The notes beneath the pieces are model-generated. The model saw only the letters and a program-made list of their open reading frames with translations, made no database searches and had not been told where the DNA came from. A stretch of 64,000 nucleotides of DNA. Source: an uncultured Thermoguttaceae bacterium. GTDB taxonomy: Bacteria > Planctomycetota > Planctomycetia > Pirellulales > Thermoguttaceae. The position numbers and the translations under genes are program-made. The stretch is taken from NCBI GenBank assembly GCA_938042245.1, contig CALIRO010000041.1:17573-81572 (forward strand), in the 5' to 3' direction. Numbering within the stretch: the first letter of the stretch is position 1; every line of letters starts with the position of its first letter. Positions 8,964 to 16,584 of the stretch are shown here, piece after piece.

Positions 8964-9170
8964 CTAGACTTTTTGCCGGGCTGCTTGGCGTTTGCGTTGG
9001 GACCGGAGTCGGCGTAGTTCGGCTAGCTCCTGAGCAAGCCGATGCCGAAGGGGGCTTTCCGGTCGGAGGTTTTCCAGCAGCTTTTCGGCTTTTCGGAAGG
9101 CCTCCTCGCCGAAATCAGGACTGTTAAATAGGTTCCTCCAACTACGTGCCACTTCTTGCTCGGTGAGCAA
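8964..9170 (-). CDS. Small hypothetical protein, charged and helical
   Basis: 68 residues with a TTG start at 9170; GAGGT lies seven bases upstream. The sequence is strongly charged and looks all-helical. The middle has KAEKLLENLRPESPLRHRLAQEL and the tail is basic (RRLRSQRKRQAARQK). There is no transmembrane segment and I do not recognise a family. It sits between the BBP7 terminator and the acyl-ligase fusion gene, on the same strand as the latter and about 250 bp downstream of it. Coding status rests on biased composition and a plausible ribosome site only. Confidence 0.5.
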   Translation of the reverse strand: MLTEQEVARSWRNLFNSPDFGEEAFRKAEKLLENLRPESPLRHRLAQELAELRRLRSQRKRQAARQKV

Positions 9171-9419
9171 CGGAGTTACCTCTACCAGAACCTAACGCCA
9201 GCCCATGACCGTTTCGGAGCAGCATATCCCGTTAGGGGGAGATTGCATGACCCTACAGTAGGGTTTTCGCCGGGGCTGGCATCCGGCGGCTGCTCCTAGC
9301 CAGTGGCTCCCTTTCTGAACAGATAGATTTCCTTTCTCTCAGCGATCCTATTGGGTTCCTAGAGCCCTCAAAAGGTGGGTGCTTACTCCAAGCAGTTTAG
9401 TGGGGGCTTTTCTTTTATT

Positions 9420-12400
9420 CTATCCAGAAGTTCTTGGTTCTGCAAATGCACTGGCCCGAATCTTTTCTAATTCTTCGCAGATGGCCTGGATCGTATAGCG
9501 GATTTGTTCTTCGGTATGCAGGCAGGTGAGGAAGAAGCGGAGTCTGGCGGCGCTTTCTTCGACGGCTGGATAAAGGATGGGTTGCACATTGATGCCCCGA
9601 TCCCGCAACGCCCGGGAAAGCAGCAGGCAATGCACCGAATTGCCTAGAATGACCGGCACCACGGGCGAATCATGGCTTAGGCCGGTATTGAGGCCTCGCT
9701 GTTTGGCCAGGCTGAGGAACAATTTGGCTCGCTCTTGGAGCCGCTGGGAGCGCTGGGGCTGGGTTTGGAGGATTTTCAGGGCGGCCAGGGCCGCTGCCGC
9801 TGCTGGCGGCGGCATCCCCACACTATACACAAACCCGGGCGCAGTATATTTCAGATATTCCACCAAGGCCTTGGAGCCGGCAATATATCCGCCGCAACTG
9901 CCGAAGGTCTTGCTCAGGGTACCCATCCAGATTTCGACTTGGGGGGCCGGAATGCCGAAATAATCGCTTATGCCCCTTCCTCGGGGGCCAATGGTACCTA
10001 TGGAGTGGGCCTCGTCGATCATCAGGATCGCTTTATGGCGGTCTTTGACTTCGATAAACCGGGGTAAATCCGGTATATCGCCGTCCATGCTATAGACGCC
10101 TTCGATGACGATCAGCACGCGGCGATATTCGTGGCGGTAGCGCCGGAGGATTTCGTCGGCCGCTTGCCAATCGTTGTGCGGGAAAGGCCGACGCCGGGCG
10201 CCAGACAAAATTGCCCCCTGCAAGATGCTGTTATGGGCCAGGGCGTCGTGCAGAATCAGGTCCCCTGGTCCGAATAGATGGCCGATGACCGTTTCATTGG
10301 TAGCATGGCCGCCCACAAACACCACCGCATCCTCTACTCCTAACAGTTGGGCAATACCTTGTTCGAGCTGTCGGTGGATGGGTTTTTCGCCGGAGACCAG
10401 ACGGCTGGCCGACACACTGGTGCCGTATTTGGCTGCCGCCTCCTGGGCCGCCCGGATAACTTCCGGATCGCCGGAAGCGCCGATGTAGTTGTAGCTGGAA
10501 TAGTTGATATACTCTCGGCCGCCGATGATGGTCCGGTCGTTGGTGATCCCTTCATGCACCGTAAAGTAGGGGTTGCCTACGCCCAAGGCCTCCATCCGCC
10601 GGAAATTTTCTTGCAGCTTCCGGTATTCAGGAAATTGTTCGATGCGGTAATATTCTTCTGGAATGGTCGTTTCGCTGGCTGCGGGTCTGGCCGACCGGGG
10701 TTCAGTGCCCAGGTATTGTTCGACGGCTTCGACGACTTGTCGGCAGGTAACCAGATCGGGCAGGATTTCCGGGGGGAATCGGCCTCCGAACCGTTCTTCC
10801 AAGGAGGCCACGATTTCCATTCGTTCGATGGAATCCATCCCCAGCTCGAGGATGGAGCTATCCAGGGTAAGCCCGTCGGCCCGTTCCCGGGCGACCCGGC
10901 GCACTTCTTCCAGGACGATTTGGATGACCCGTTGGCGGCTGGCCGGGTCCACCGATCTGGTAGCCCCAGAACCGATCTCTGCTCCGTTGCCGCCTTCCAC
11001 ATTCCCGGCCATCGCTGGGGTAGAATAGACCGAGACCGCTCGGCTAGTGGGATCAGCCGACATTTTCTGGGCGGGAGCTTTCTCCGCAGCAGGCGCCGGG
11101 CATATGGCGGCCAATTCGGTGGCTTGCGAAGGGGGGAGCTCCTTGGCAGGATAGGGCTTGGCATCTAGAGGGGCCGATTCAGTCGTTCCGCTGCTGCTAA
11201 CCACGGCTGTCAACTGACCTGGTTTAGACGTAGTGGGGATCCGAGGAGTCGGCTCGGTCCGCTCCGAGCTGTCCCATCGGGCCACTACTTGCAGAGTACC
11301 TTCTAGATAGCCAGTTCGGCAGGCATGGCGCTGGATTTTGCCGCTGGAGGTCTTTGGGATGCTACCGGCTCGAAGCAGCAGGATGGATTCGACGACCAGG
11401 TCATGTTCTGCGGCCACGGCGCGGCGAATGGCCTGGAAAATTTCATCCCATTGGGCTTGTTTACGGCGTTCTACTTCTTGGACGATGACCAGCTTTTCCC
11501 GGCCGTTGACTTCCACGGTAAAGGCGGCCCCACAGTCTCGCCGAAGCCGAGGATGCGCACGCTGCACGGTCGCCTCTATATCCTGCGGATAATGATTCAG
11601 GCCGTGGATGATAATAACATCTTTCATCCGGCCGGTAACGAAAAGCTCCCCGTCTTCGAGGAATCCCAGGTCGCCGGTTCGCAGAAAGGGTCCGTCGCCG
11701 GTATCTTTCAGATAGGCTTGGAAGGTCTGTTGGGTGGCTTCCGGTTGGCGCCAATAGCCCAAAGCCACACTGGGACCTCGAACCCAAATTTCCCCCACGG
11801 TACCCGGCGGGGCCATGGTCATTGTATCCGGATCGGCGATGACGATCCGTTGATCCAATAGGGCACTGCCGCAGCCGACCAGCGCATGGGCCCCTGGTTC
11901 CCCCCTCTTTCGAGGGGCCACTTTACCCACTGACAACTGGTGGGCGTCGTAATATCGGATGACCGGCGGCTCTTTGGCATAACCGCCGGAAACAATCAGG
12001 GTAGCCTCGGCCAACCCGTAACAGGGATAAAACGCCTCGGGCCGAAATCCACACGGCCCAAAGGCTTCGCAGAAGCGTTCGATGGTTTCGGCTCGGACCG
12101 GTTCGGAGCCGTTGAATGCCACCCCCCATTTGCTTAAATCCAGATGTTTTCGCTGTTCCGGGCTGATCTTTTCCACACACAGATCATAAGCGAAATTGGG
12201 CCCGCCACTGGTTACCGTTCCTCGGATTTGGCTTCCGTAGCGGGAAATCGCTGCCAGCCAACGGTAGGGCCGTTGCAAAAACGCCATCGGCGACATCAGG
12301 ATGTTGGGCCGACCCATATACAATGGCTGTAAAATCCCCCCGATCAGCCCCATATCGTGATAACTGGGTAACCAAAACACGCCAATGCCCGATCGGGTGT

Positions 12401-13025
12401 GTTCAAAGGCATAGGCGATCAAGGCCGAGTTGTGCAGCAGGCTGGCATGATTCAGCATCACTCCTTTTGGCGTGCCGGTGGACCCAGACGTATATTGCAA
12501 AAACGCCAAGGTATCGCCGTGCACATCGGGCATTTCCCACTGGTCGGCCATCTCCGCAGGCACCTGGCAGGTGGCAAGCCAGGTCAAACGCTTTAAATCC
12601 GGCGTTTCTTCTACAATGGGCCGAACCAGCTCTAAAACCGCCTGGGTCGTCAGGGCTACCTTCGCTTCCGCATCATTGGCAATAGCCTGGATTCGGGCCA
12701 AGGAGCGGTTTCGCCGGGGCGGATAGACGGGAACGGCCACCACCCCCCCATATAAACACCCAAAAAAGGCGGCAATAAACTCTAACCCCGCCGGATACAA
12801 CAACAACGCCCGTTCCCCTACCAGACCATGCTGCTGCAGCCAGGCACCAAGAGCCCGAGCCTGCCGATCTAGTTCCCGGTTGGTGATGTGGATTTCCTGC
12901 GTTTCGCCATCGAGCAGGTAGGTGAAGGCGATGTCGTCCGGCTGGTGCAAAGCCCGATGTTGCACCAGGGCCACCAAATTCGAGGGACCGAAAAAGGTTC
13001 CGGGTAAATAATCCAGATGTCCCAC
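9420..13025 (-). CDS. Fused fatty acyl-AMP ligase / acyl carrier protein / alpha-oxoamine synthase
   Basis: One chain of 1201 residues with three modules. (1) About 1-590: an acyl-AMP ligase of the FAAL type, with P-loop YTSGSTGTPKG near residue 180, YGLAEAT near 345 and RTGDLGFL; it activates a fatty acid with ATP. (2) About 650-775: an acyl carrier protein whose phosphopantetheine site GMDSIE has its serine near 728; it is flanked by Pro/Ser/Ala-rich linkers. (3) About 800-1200: a PLP-dependent alpha-oxoamine synthase, with NYIGASGDP, DEAHSIGTIGP and the PLP lysine near 1038 in GTLSKTFG. Oxoamine synthases condense an acyl thioester with an amino acid with loss of CO2 (serine palmitoyltransferase, KBL, BioF). 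Fused to its own acyl loading system, it is a likely sphingoid-base or amino-lipid starter enzyme. The GTG start has only a weak ribosome site. The amino-acid substrate cannot be read from sequence. Confidence 0.93.
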   Translation of the reverse strand: MGHLDYLPGTFFGPSNLVALVQHRALHQPDDIAFTYLLDGETQEIHITNRELDRQARALGAWLQQHGLVGERALLLYPAGLEFIAAFFGCLYGGVVAVPVYPPRRNRSLARIQAIANDAEAKVALTTQAVLELVRPIVEETPDLKRLTWLATCQVPAEMADQWEMPDVHGDTLAFLQYTSGSTGTPKGVMLNHASLLHNSALIAYAFEHTRSGIGVFWLPSYHDMGLIGGILQPLYMGRPNILMSPMAFLQRPYRWLAAISRYGSQIRGTVTSGGPNFAYDLCVEKISPEQRKHLDLSKWGVAFNGSEPVRAETIERFCEAFGPCGFRPEAFYPCYGLAEATLIVSGGYAKEPPVIRYYDAHQLSVGKVAPRKRGEPGAHALVGCGSALLDQRIVIADPDTMTMAPPGTVGEIWVRGPSVALGYWRQPEATQQTFQAYLKDTGDGPFLRTGDLGFLEDGELFVTGRMKDVIIIHGLNHYPQDIEATVQRAHPRLRRDCGAAFTVEVNGREKLVIVQEVERRKQAQWDEIFQAIRRAVAAEHDLVVESILLLRAGSIPKTSSGKIQRHACRTGYLEGTLQVVARWDSSERTEPTPRIPTTSKPGQLTAVVSSSGTTESAPLDAKPYPAKELPPSQATELAAICPAPAAEKAPAQKMSADPTSRAVSVYSTPAMAGNVEGGNGAEIGSGATRSVDPASRQRVIQIVLEEVRRVARERADGLTLDSSILELGMDSIERMEIVASLEERFGGRFPPEILPDLVTCRQVVEAVEQYLGTEPRSARPAASETTIPEEYYRIEQFPEYRKLQENFRRMEALGVGNPYFTVHEGITNDRTIIGGREYINYSSYNYIGASGDPEVIRAAQEAAAKYGTSVSASRLVSGEKPIHRQLEQGIAQLLGVEDAVVFVGGHATNETVIGHLFGPGDLILHDALAHNSILQGAILSGARRRPFPHNDWQAADEILRRYRHEYRRVLIVIEGVYSMDGDIPDLPRFIEVKDRHKAILMIDEAHSIGTIGPRGRGISDYFGIPAPQVEIWMGTLSKTFGSCGGYIAGSKALVEYLKYTAPGFVYSVGMPPPAAAAALAALKILQTQPQRSQRLQERAKLFLSLAKQRGLNTGLSHDSPVVPVILGNSVHCLLLSRALRDRGINVQPILYPAVEESAARLRFFLTCLHTEEQIRYTIQAICEELEKIRASAFAEPRTSG

Positions 13026-13441
13026 GGCTTACCAATCCTCGCAGACCCAACTAATTAGCCTATCACAACCTACCGACTTTTTCCAAGGGGTCCCGCTGAG
13101 GGGGTGCTTGAAGCCCTCCCAAAGGGCCAAAGCCTCTCCCTTTTCCTTGCATACCGGTTGCTCTGCCAACACAATACCCTATAGCTGGGTAGAACAAGTC
13201 TGGTACTGCTGAGGGGAAATTACTGGGTGGAGGCCTTGAAGGCAACAAACTGCTTATTTTATCTAGATTCCCCAAATTCGCAATAGGCAACTTTGTAGGG
13301 AAGCCCCCTTGGAGGCAACAGCCTCTGTTAGACAGTGAGTATTTCGATCCCCTGGCTGGACACTCAGTCTAACAGATTCCAACACCGTATCGGGTGGGTA
13401 ATTCGGAGGTTGCAGGGCGAAGGAAGGAAACTCGGGCTGGG
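13026..13441. other. Intergenic region with a long hairpin
   Basis: Both flanking genes are on the minus strand, so this is the leader of the acyl-ligase fusion gene and the trailer of the metallophosphoesterase gene. It contains the hairpin described separately; no gene is supported. Confidence 0.6.
13324..13376 (-). promoter_or_regulatory. Long hairpin with a two-base bulge
   Basis: TCTGTTAGAC (13324-13333) pairs perfectly with GTCTAACAGA (13367-13376). After a two-base bulge, TGAGT pairs with ACTCA, giving 15 bp in total around a 21-base loop. No T run follows on either strand. A leader structure of the fusion gene, 300 bp upstream of it, or a 3'-end structure of the operon at 13442-19396 are both possible. 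Confidence 0.5.
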
Positions 13442-14146
13442 TTACACACGGCGCAGCTGCAGACGCACTTGGGAACCCACTTCTACCAATGCATAGTTTC
13501 CAGCGGCTGCGGGGCCACAGTTGAGCACCCAGGTTCGGCCAAGCCGATCCAATCCCCGGCCTTCATGGATATGGCCGCAGATAACTAAATCCGGCTGCAA
13601 TTGGTCGATGAATCGGCGGAGGGCTTGGCTCCCGACATGTCGGCCCAGGAAAGTTCGGTCCAGTTTACAATCCCTAGGCGGTACATGGGAGAGCACGATA
13701 TGCGTTTTCCAGCCGGGTTGCGGGGCCGGGCTCCCCCCGGAGCTGGTGGCCGGGGCGAGTTGGTATTGTTGGAGTTGGCGGTAGCCTTCCTGGAGGTCGT
13801 CGGCCAATTGATCTTCGGAGAAATGGTACATTCGGCTTTTCCAGGGGGGCATAGCCGACAGGCCTTGAAAACCGACCTGGTCTCGGACTACGCCCCGCCG
13901 ATACAATGAGACGCCCAATTGTTCCAGACGGTGTTCGATTTCTGGGGAATCGCAATTGCCGGCCACCGCCAGGACTCCCAAACCGTCCTGGAGGAGTTTT
14001 TTTACGATAACCTCCACGTCCTCGGGGCTACCGAAGTTGGTAATATCCCCTCCCAGGAGGACCAGATCCACCGGCCCTGCCTGCTGCAAAATCCTCTCCA
14101 ACATACCCACCCCGCTGTGCAAGTCCGTAATGCCAAGCAGTCTCAT
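13442..14146 (-). CDS. Calcineurin-like metallophosphoesterase
   Basis: 234 residues, cytoplasmic. The two-metal phosphoesterase motifs are in order: D8-x-H10 (ITDLHSG), GGDITN, GNCDSPE, a histidine in LSHVPPR and C-terminal GHIHEG. The layout is like the small YfcE/MJ0936-type phosphodiesterases; substrate unknown. The start ATG (14144-14146) overlaps the stop codon of the RNase E/G gene as ATGA, which implies translational coupling. An upstream extension to 14203 is rejected because it would read into that gene without a ribosome site. Co-expression with an RNase suggests a role in RNA or nucleotide turnover, but that is inference from context only. Confidence 0.92.
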   Translation of the reverse strand: MRLLGITDLHSGVGMLERILQQAGPVDLVLLGGDITNFGSPEDVEVIVKKLLQDGLGVLAVAGNCDSPEIEHRLEQLGVSLYRRGVVRDQVGFQGLSAMPPWKSRMYHFSEDQLADDLQEGYRQLQQYQLAPATSSGGSPAPQPGWKTHIVLSHVPPRDCKLDRTFLGRHVGSQALRRFIDQLQPDLVICGHIHEGRGLDRLGRTWVLNCGPAAAGNYALVEVGSQVRLQLRRV

Positions 14147-15753
14147 GGGTGTGCCCGCCCCGGAGGAGGAAAGGGGACTTCCCGGCCATCCGCATCTCGA
14201 CATTCTAAAACCAAATGTTCTGGGCGAACATGGCTATGGCCTAGCACGAGGATACTCATGTGGCCTTCGTCCTCGATCCGGGTGAGTTCCCGGCGTTTTT
14301 TATTATTCAGGAAGGCGGCAACATCTTCGGCTACATGGACTTTCACATGGGTTATGTCCGGCTGACAGGCCGCCACCAACAAAAGCCGAATCACTTCCAA
14401 CGCCAAACTCTCCACGCTTTTAACCACCCCGGCCCCCTGGCAGGTAGGACATTGTCGAAACATACTGCTGCGGAGGCTCGGGCGAATCCGTTGCCGGGTC
14501 ATCTCGATCAGGCCGAAAGGGCTGGTTCGGAGGATTTTTGTTCTGGCTCGGTCCCGTTTGACCGCATCGCGCAAGGCGCGTTCGACCGCCCGACGGTGCT
14601 TCTCTTTGCGCATGTCGATAAAGTCGTTGACGATCACTCCACCCAGATCGCGGAGTCGAATTTGGCGGGCTATCTCCTTAGCTGCAATGAGGTTCATTTG
14701 GAAGGCGGTTTCTTCGGCGGAATCGTCGGCCCGGAAGCTGCCGCTATTGACGTCGATGGCCACTAGGGCTTCGGTTTGATCGATTACAATCGAGCCGCCC
14801 TCCTTTAATGGGACCACCCGCTGATGAATTTTTTGGATTTCCTCTTCCAGACCGTATTTATAAAAGAGCGGCTCTTTGCCTTCGTACAGATGCAGCCGAC
14901 CCACATACCGAGGCATAACCAGTTGGAGGAATTCTCGGGCGCGGTGGTAGGCATTGGGTTCGTCGATATAAATGGCCGTTACGTCTGATGTAAAAATATC
15001 TCGTATTGTTCTTATGATCATATCGCTTTCTTCGTAGATGGTGGACGGCGCCGGCAGCCGTTTGATCCGCCGCACAATTACCTTCCAAAGGCGAATCAAA
15101 TAGGCCAAATCCCGGGAAAGTTCTTTTTTGGTCCGGTCGGCACCAGCAGTCCGCACAATGAATCCCAATCCTTTCGGCGGACTGAGCTCCTGCATCAGTT
15201 GGCGCAAGCGCCGCCGAGTATCCGCATCTTCTATTTTTCTCGATACGCCCACCCGGCCCAACGGAGGCATCAGAACAAGATAGCGGCCGGGAATGCTAAT
15301 GTAGGTGGAAAGCGTAGGACCTTTGGCGCCAATGCCTTCTTTGATAACCTGCACCAGTACCTCGTCGCCTCGGCGGAAGATCTCTTGGATAGGCGGTTTT
15401 ATCTTGGGCCGCATCCCAGGAGCCACCCGCACCCGGACTCCGGAAGAACTTGGGTTTTCCTCGGCCTGGGATGGTCGGCCAGTGGAGGCCTCTGTCGGCT
15501 CATAGCCGCCAAGTCGAAAATATTCCGGTTCCACATCGCTGATGTGGAGGAATCCGTTCCGGCCTACGCCGAAATCTACAAATGCTGCCTGGATACTCGG
15601 TTCCAGGTTTACCACGATCCCTTTGTAAATATTGCCCACATAACTTTCTTGATCGGTGCGTTCAATGTATAACTCTTCCAGTATTCCATTTTCTACAATA
15701 GCGATGCGGCATTCTTCTGGCTGAGCCACATTGATGAGCATTTCCTTTTTCAT
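14143..15753 (-). CDS. rng: Ribonuclease E/G
   Basis: 536 residues, an endoribonuclease of the RNase E/G family that cuts single-stranded AU-rich RNA and matures rRNA or starts mRNA decay. An S1 domain covers about residues 35-130 (SYVGNIYKGIVVNLEPSIQ, FVDFGVGRNGFLHISDV), interrupted by a Pro/Ser-rich insert near residues 75-100. The catalytic core has VAIDVNSGSF and GGVIVNDFIDM, which supply the two metal-binding aspartates. The Zn-link is CPTCQG. The length is close to RNase G; the long unstructured C-terminal scaffold of E. coli RNase E is absent. The ATG at 15753 is chosen because family members start MKKEMLIN; a TTG at 15777 is the alternative. It is coupled to the metallophosphoesterase by a 4-base overlap and is 42 bp after the DUF2344 gene. 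Confidence 0.96.
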   Translation of the reverse strand: MKKEMLINVAQPEECRIAIVENGILEELYIERTDQESYVGNIYKGIVVNLEPSIQAAFVDFGVGRNGFLHISDVEPEYFRLGGYEPTEASTGRPSQAEENPSSSGVRVRVAPGMRPKIKPPIQEIFRRGDEVLVQVIKEGIGAKGPTLSTYISIPGRYLVLMPPLGRVGVSRKIEDADTRRRLRQLMQELSPPKGLGFIVRTAGADRTKKELSRDLAYLIRLWKVIVRRIKRLPAPSTIYEESDMIIRTIRDIFTSDVTAIYIDEPNAYHRAREFLQLVMPRYVGRLHLYEGKEPLFYKYGLEEEIQKIHQRVVPLKEGGSIVIDQTEALVAIDVNSGSFRADDSAEETAFQMNLIAAKEIARQIRLRDLGGVIVNDFIDMRKEKHRRAVERALRDAVKRDRARTKILRTSPFGLIEMTRQRIRPSLRSSMFRQCPTCQGAGVVKSVESLALEVIRLLLVAACQPDITHVKVHVAEDVAAFLNNKKRRELTRIEDEGHMSILVLGHSHVRPEHLVLECRDADGREVPFPPPGRAHP

Positions 15754-15795
15754 AGGAGAAGCTTTCTCGACCGGCAAAGTGGGTAGGTGGTTCCC

Positions 15796-16455
15796 CTAGG
15801 ACCGGCCACGAGCAGACTCTGCCGAGTTGGCAGGTTCTAGTTCCACTTGGCTGCGGATCAACACCGCCCCTTGGGCTTCCAAGTCGGCCAATCCGAGCTG
15901 CCTCAATAGATCGCGCGGATTGGGCAGCCCATGGGGCAAGGGCCGGAGCGTAAACTCCAATTGGCCCCCTTCCAGTCGAATCGCCTCTAATGCCCGAACC
16001 CCTGGCGATAAGCCCGAATCTTTCTGCTTGAGGGGGTCGGCTCTTTGGGCATTCCACCAGGCAATCCACTGAGTCAGTTGCGCCTGCCGATCCGGAGGAA
16101 TAGCCATCTGATAGTGGACCGCTCGGACTCGGGCTTTAGGCACTCCGGCAGGCAATAGCTCGACCTGCTTGACCTGCAAGCCGGCAGGGGCATGAGTGGT
16201 CAGTTGAGCCCAGATCGCTTCTGGCGAGCAAGGTTCGGCCAATTCGATTTCCATGACTTCATCTACAGAGAGGATGCCAACGGCCAGGGCCAGGGGAAAA
16301 CTCATTTTCGGCTTGGGATGGAAGCCTTGGGAGTGGGCCAAGCGCAGTCCGGCCCGCCGGCAGGTGCGCTCCCAAAGCCGGACCAGATCCCGATGCCCTA
16401 GCCACCGTAAATCGCCCTGCTTGCCAAAACGAATGCGCACTCGTGGTCGATCCAT
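15796..16455 (-). CDS. DUF2344 (TIGR03936) radical-SAM-linked protein
   Basis: 219 residues matching the DUF2344/TIGR03936 family: VRIRFGKQGDLRWLGHRDL, then RAGLRLAHSQGFHPKPKMSFPLALAVG. In many bacteria this domain is fused to, or encoded beside, a B12-binding radical SAM protein, and it is often next to RNase E/G. Here it stands alone, with no radical SAM gene in the window. ATG 16455 is chosen because the conserved domain begins three residues later; no strong ribosome site was found, and an ATG at 16542 is the longer alternative. Biochemical function is not established for the family. The RNase E/G neighbour on the 3' side fits the usual pairing. Confidence 0.88.
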   Translation of the reverse strand: MDRPRVRIRFGKQGDLRWLGHRDLVRLWERTCRRAGLRLAHSQGFHPKPKMSFPLALAVGILSVDEVMEIELAEPCSPEAIWAQLTTHAPAGLQVKQVELLPAGVPKARVRAVHYQMAIPPDRQAQLTQWIAWWNAQRADPLKQKDSGLSPGVRALEAIRLEGGQLEFTLRPLPHGLPNPRDLLRQLGLADLEAQGAVLIRSQVELEPANSAESARGRS

Positions 16456-16584
16456 AATTCGGGAAGCATCTGTTGGCCGATGCCGTTCCGACCAACCAAC
16501 CTCTGCAAAGGAAACTCCGGAATCCCTCGGCCGACCGGACAACCAATCAGGCCCTTGGGGATTGTGAGATCAGCCAGGTCTTGC

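Noticed and set aside
10347..11168. A 273-codon plus-strand frame inside the acyl-ligase fusion gene
   Set aside because: It is antisense to a strongly supported gene, has no signature of its own and runs in the codon shadow of that gene.
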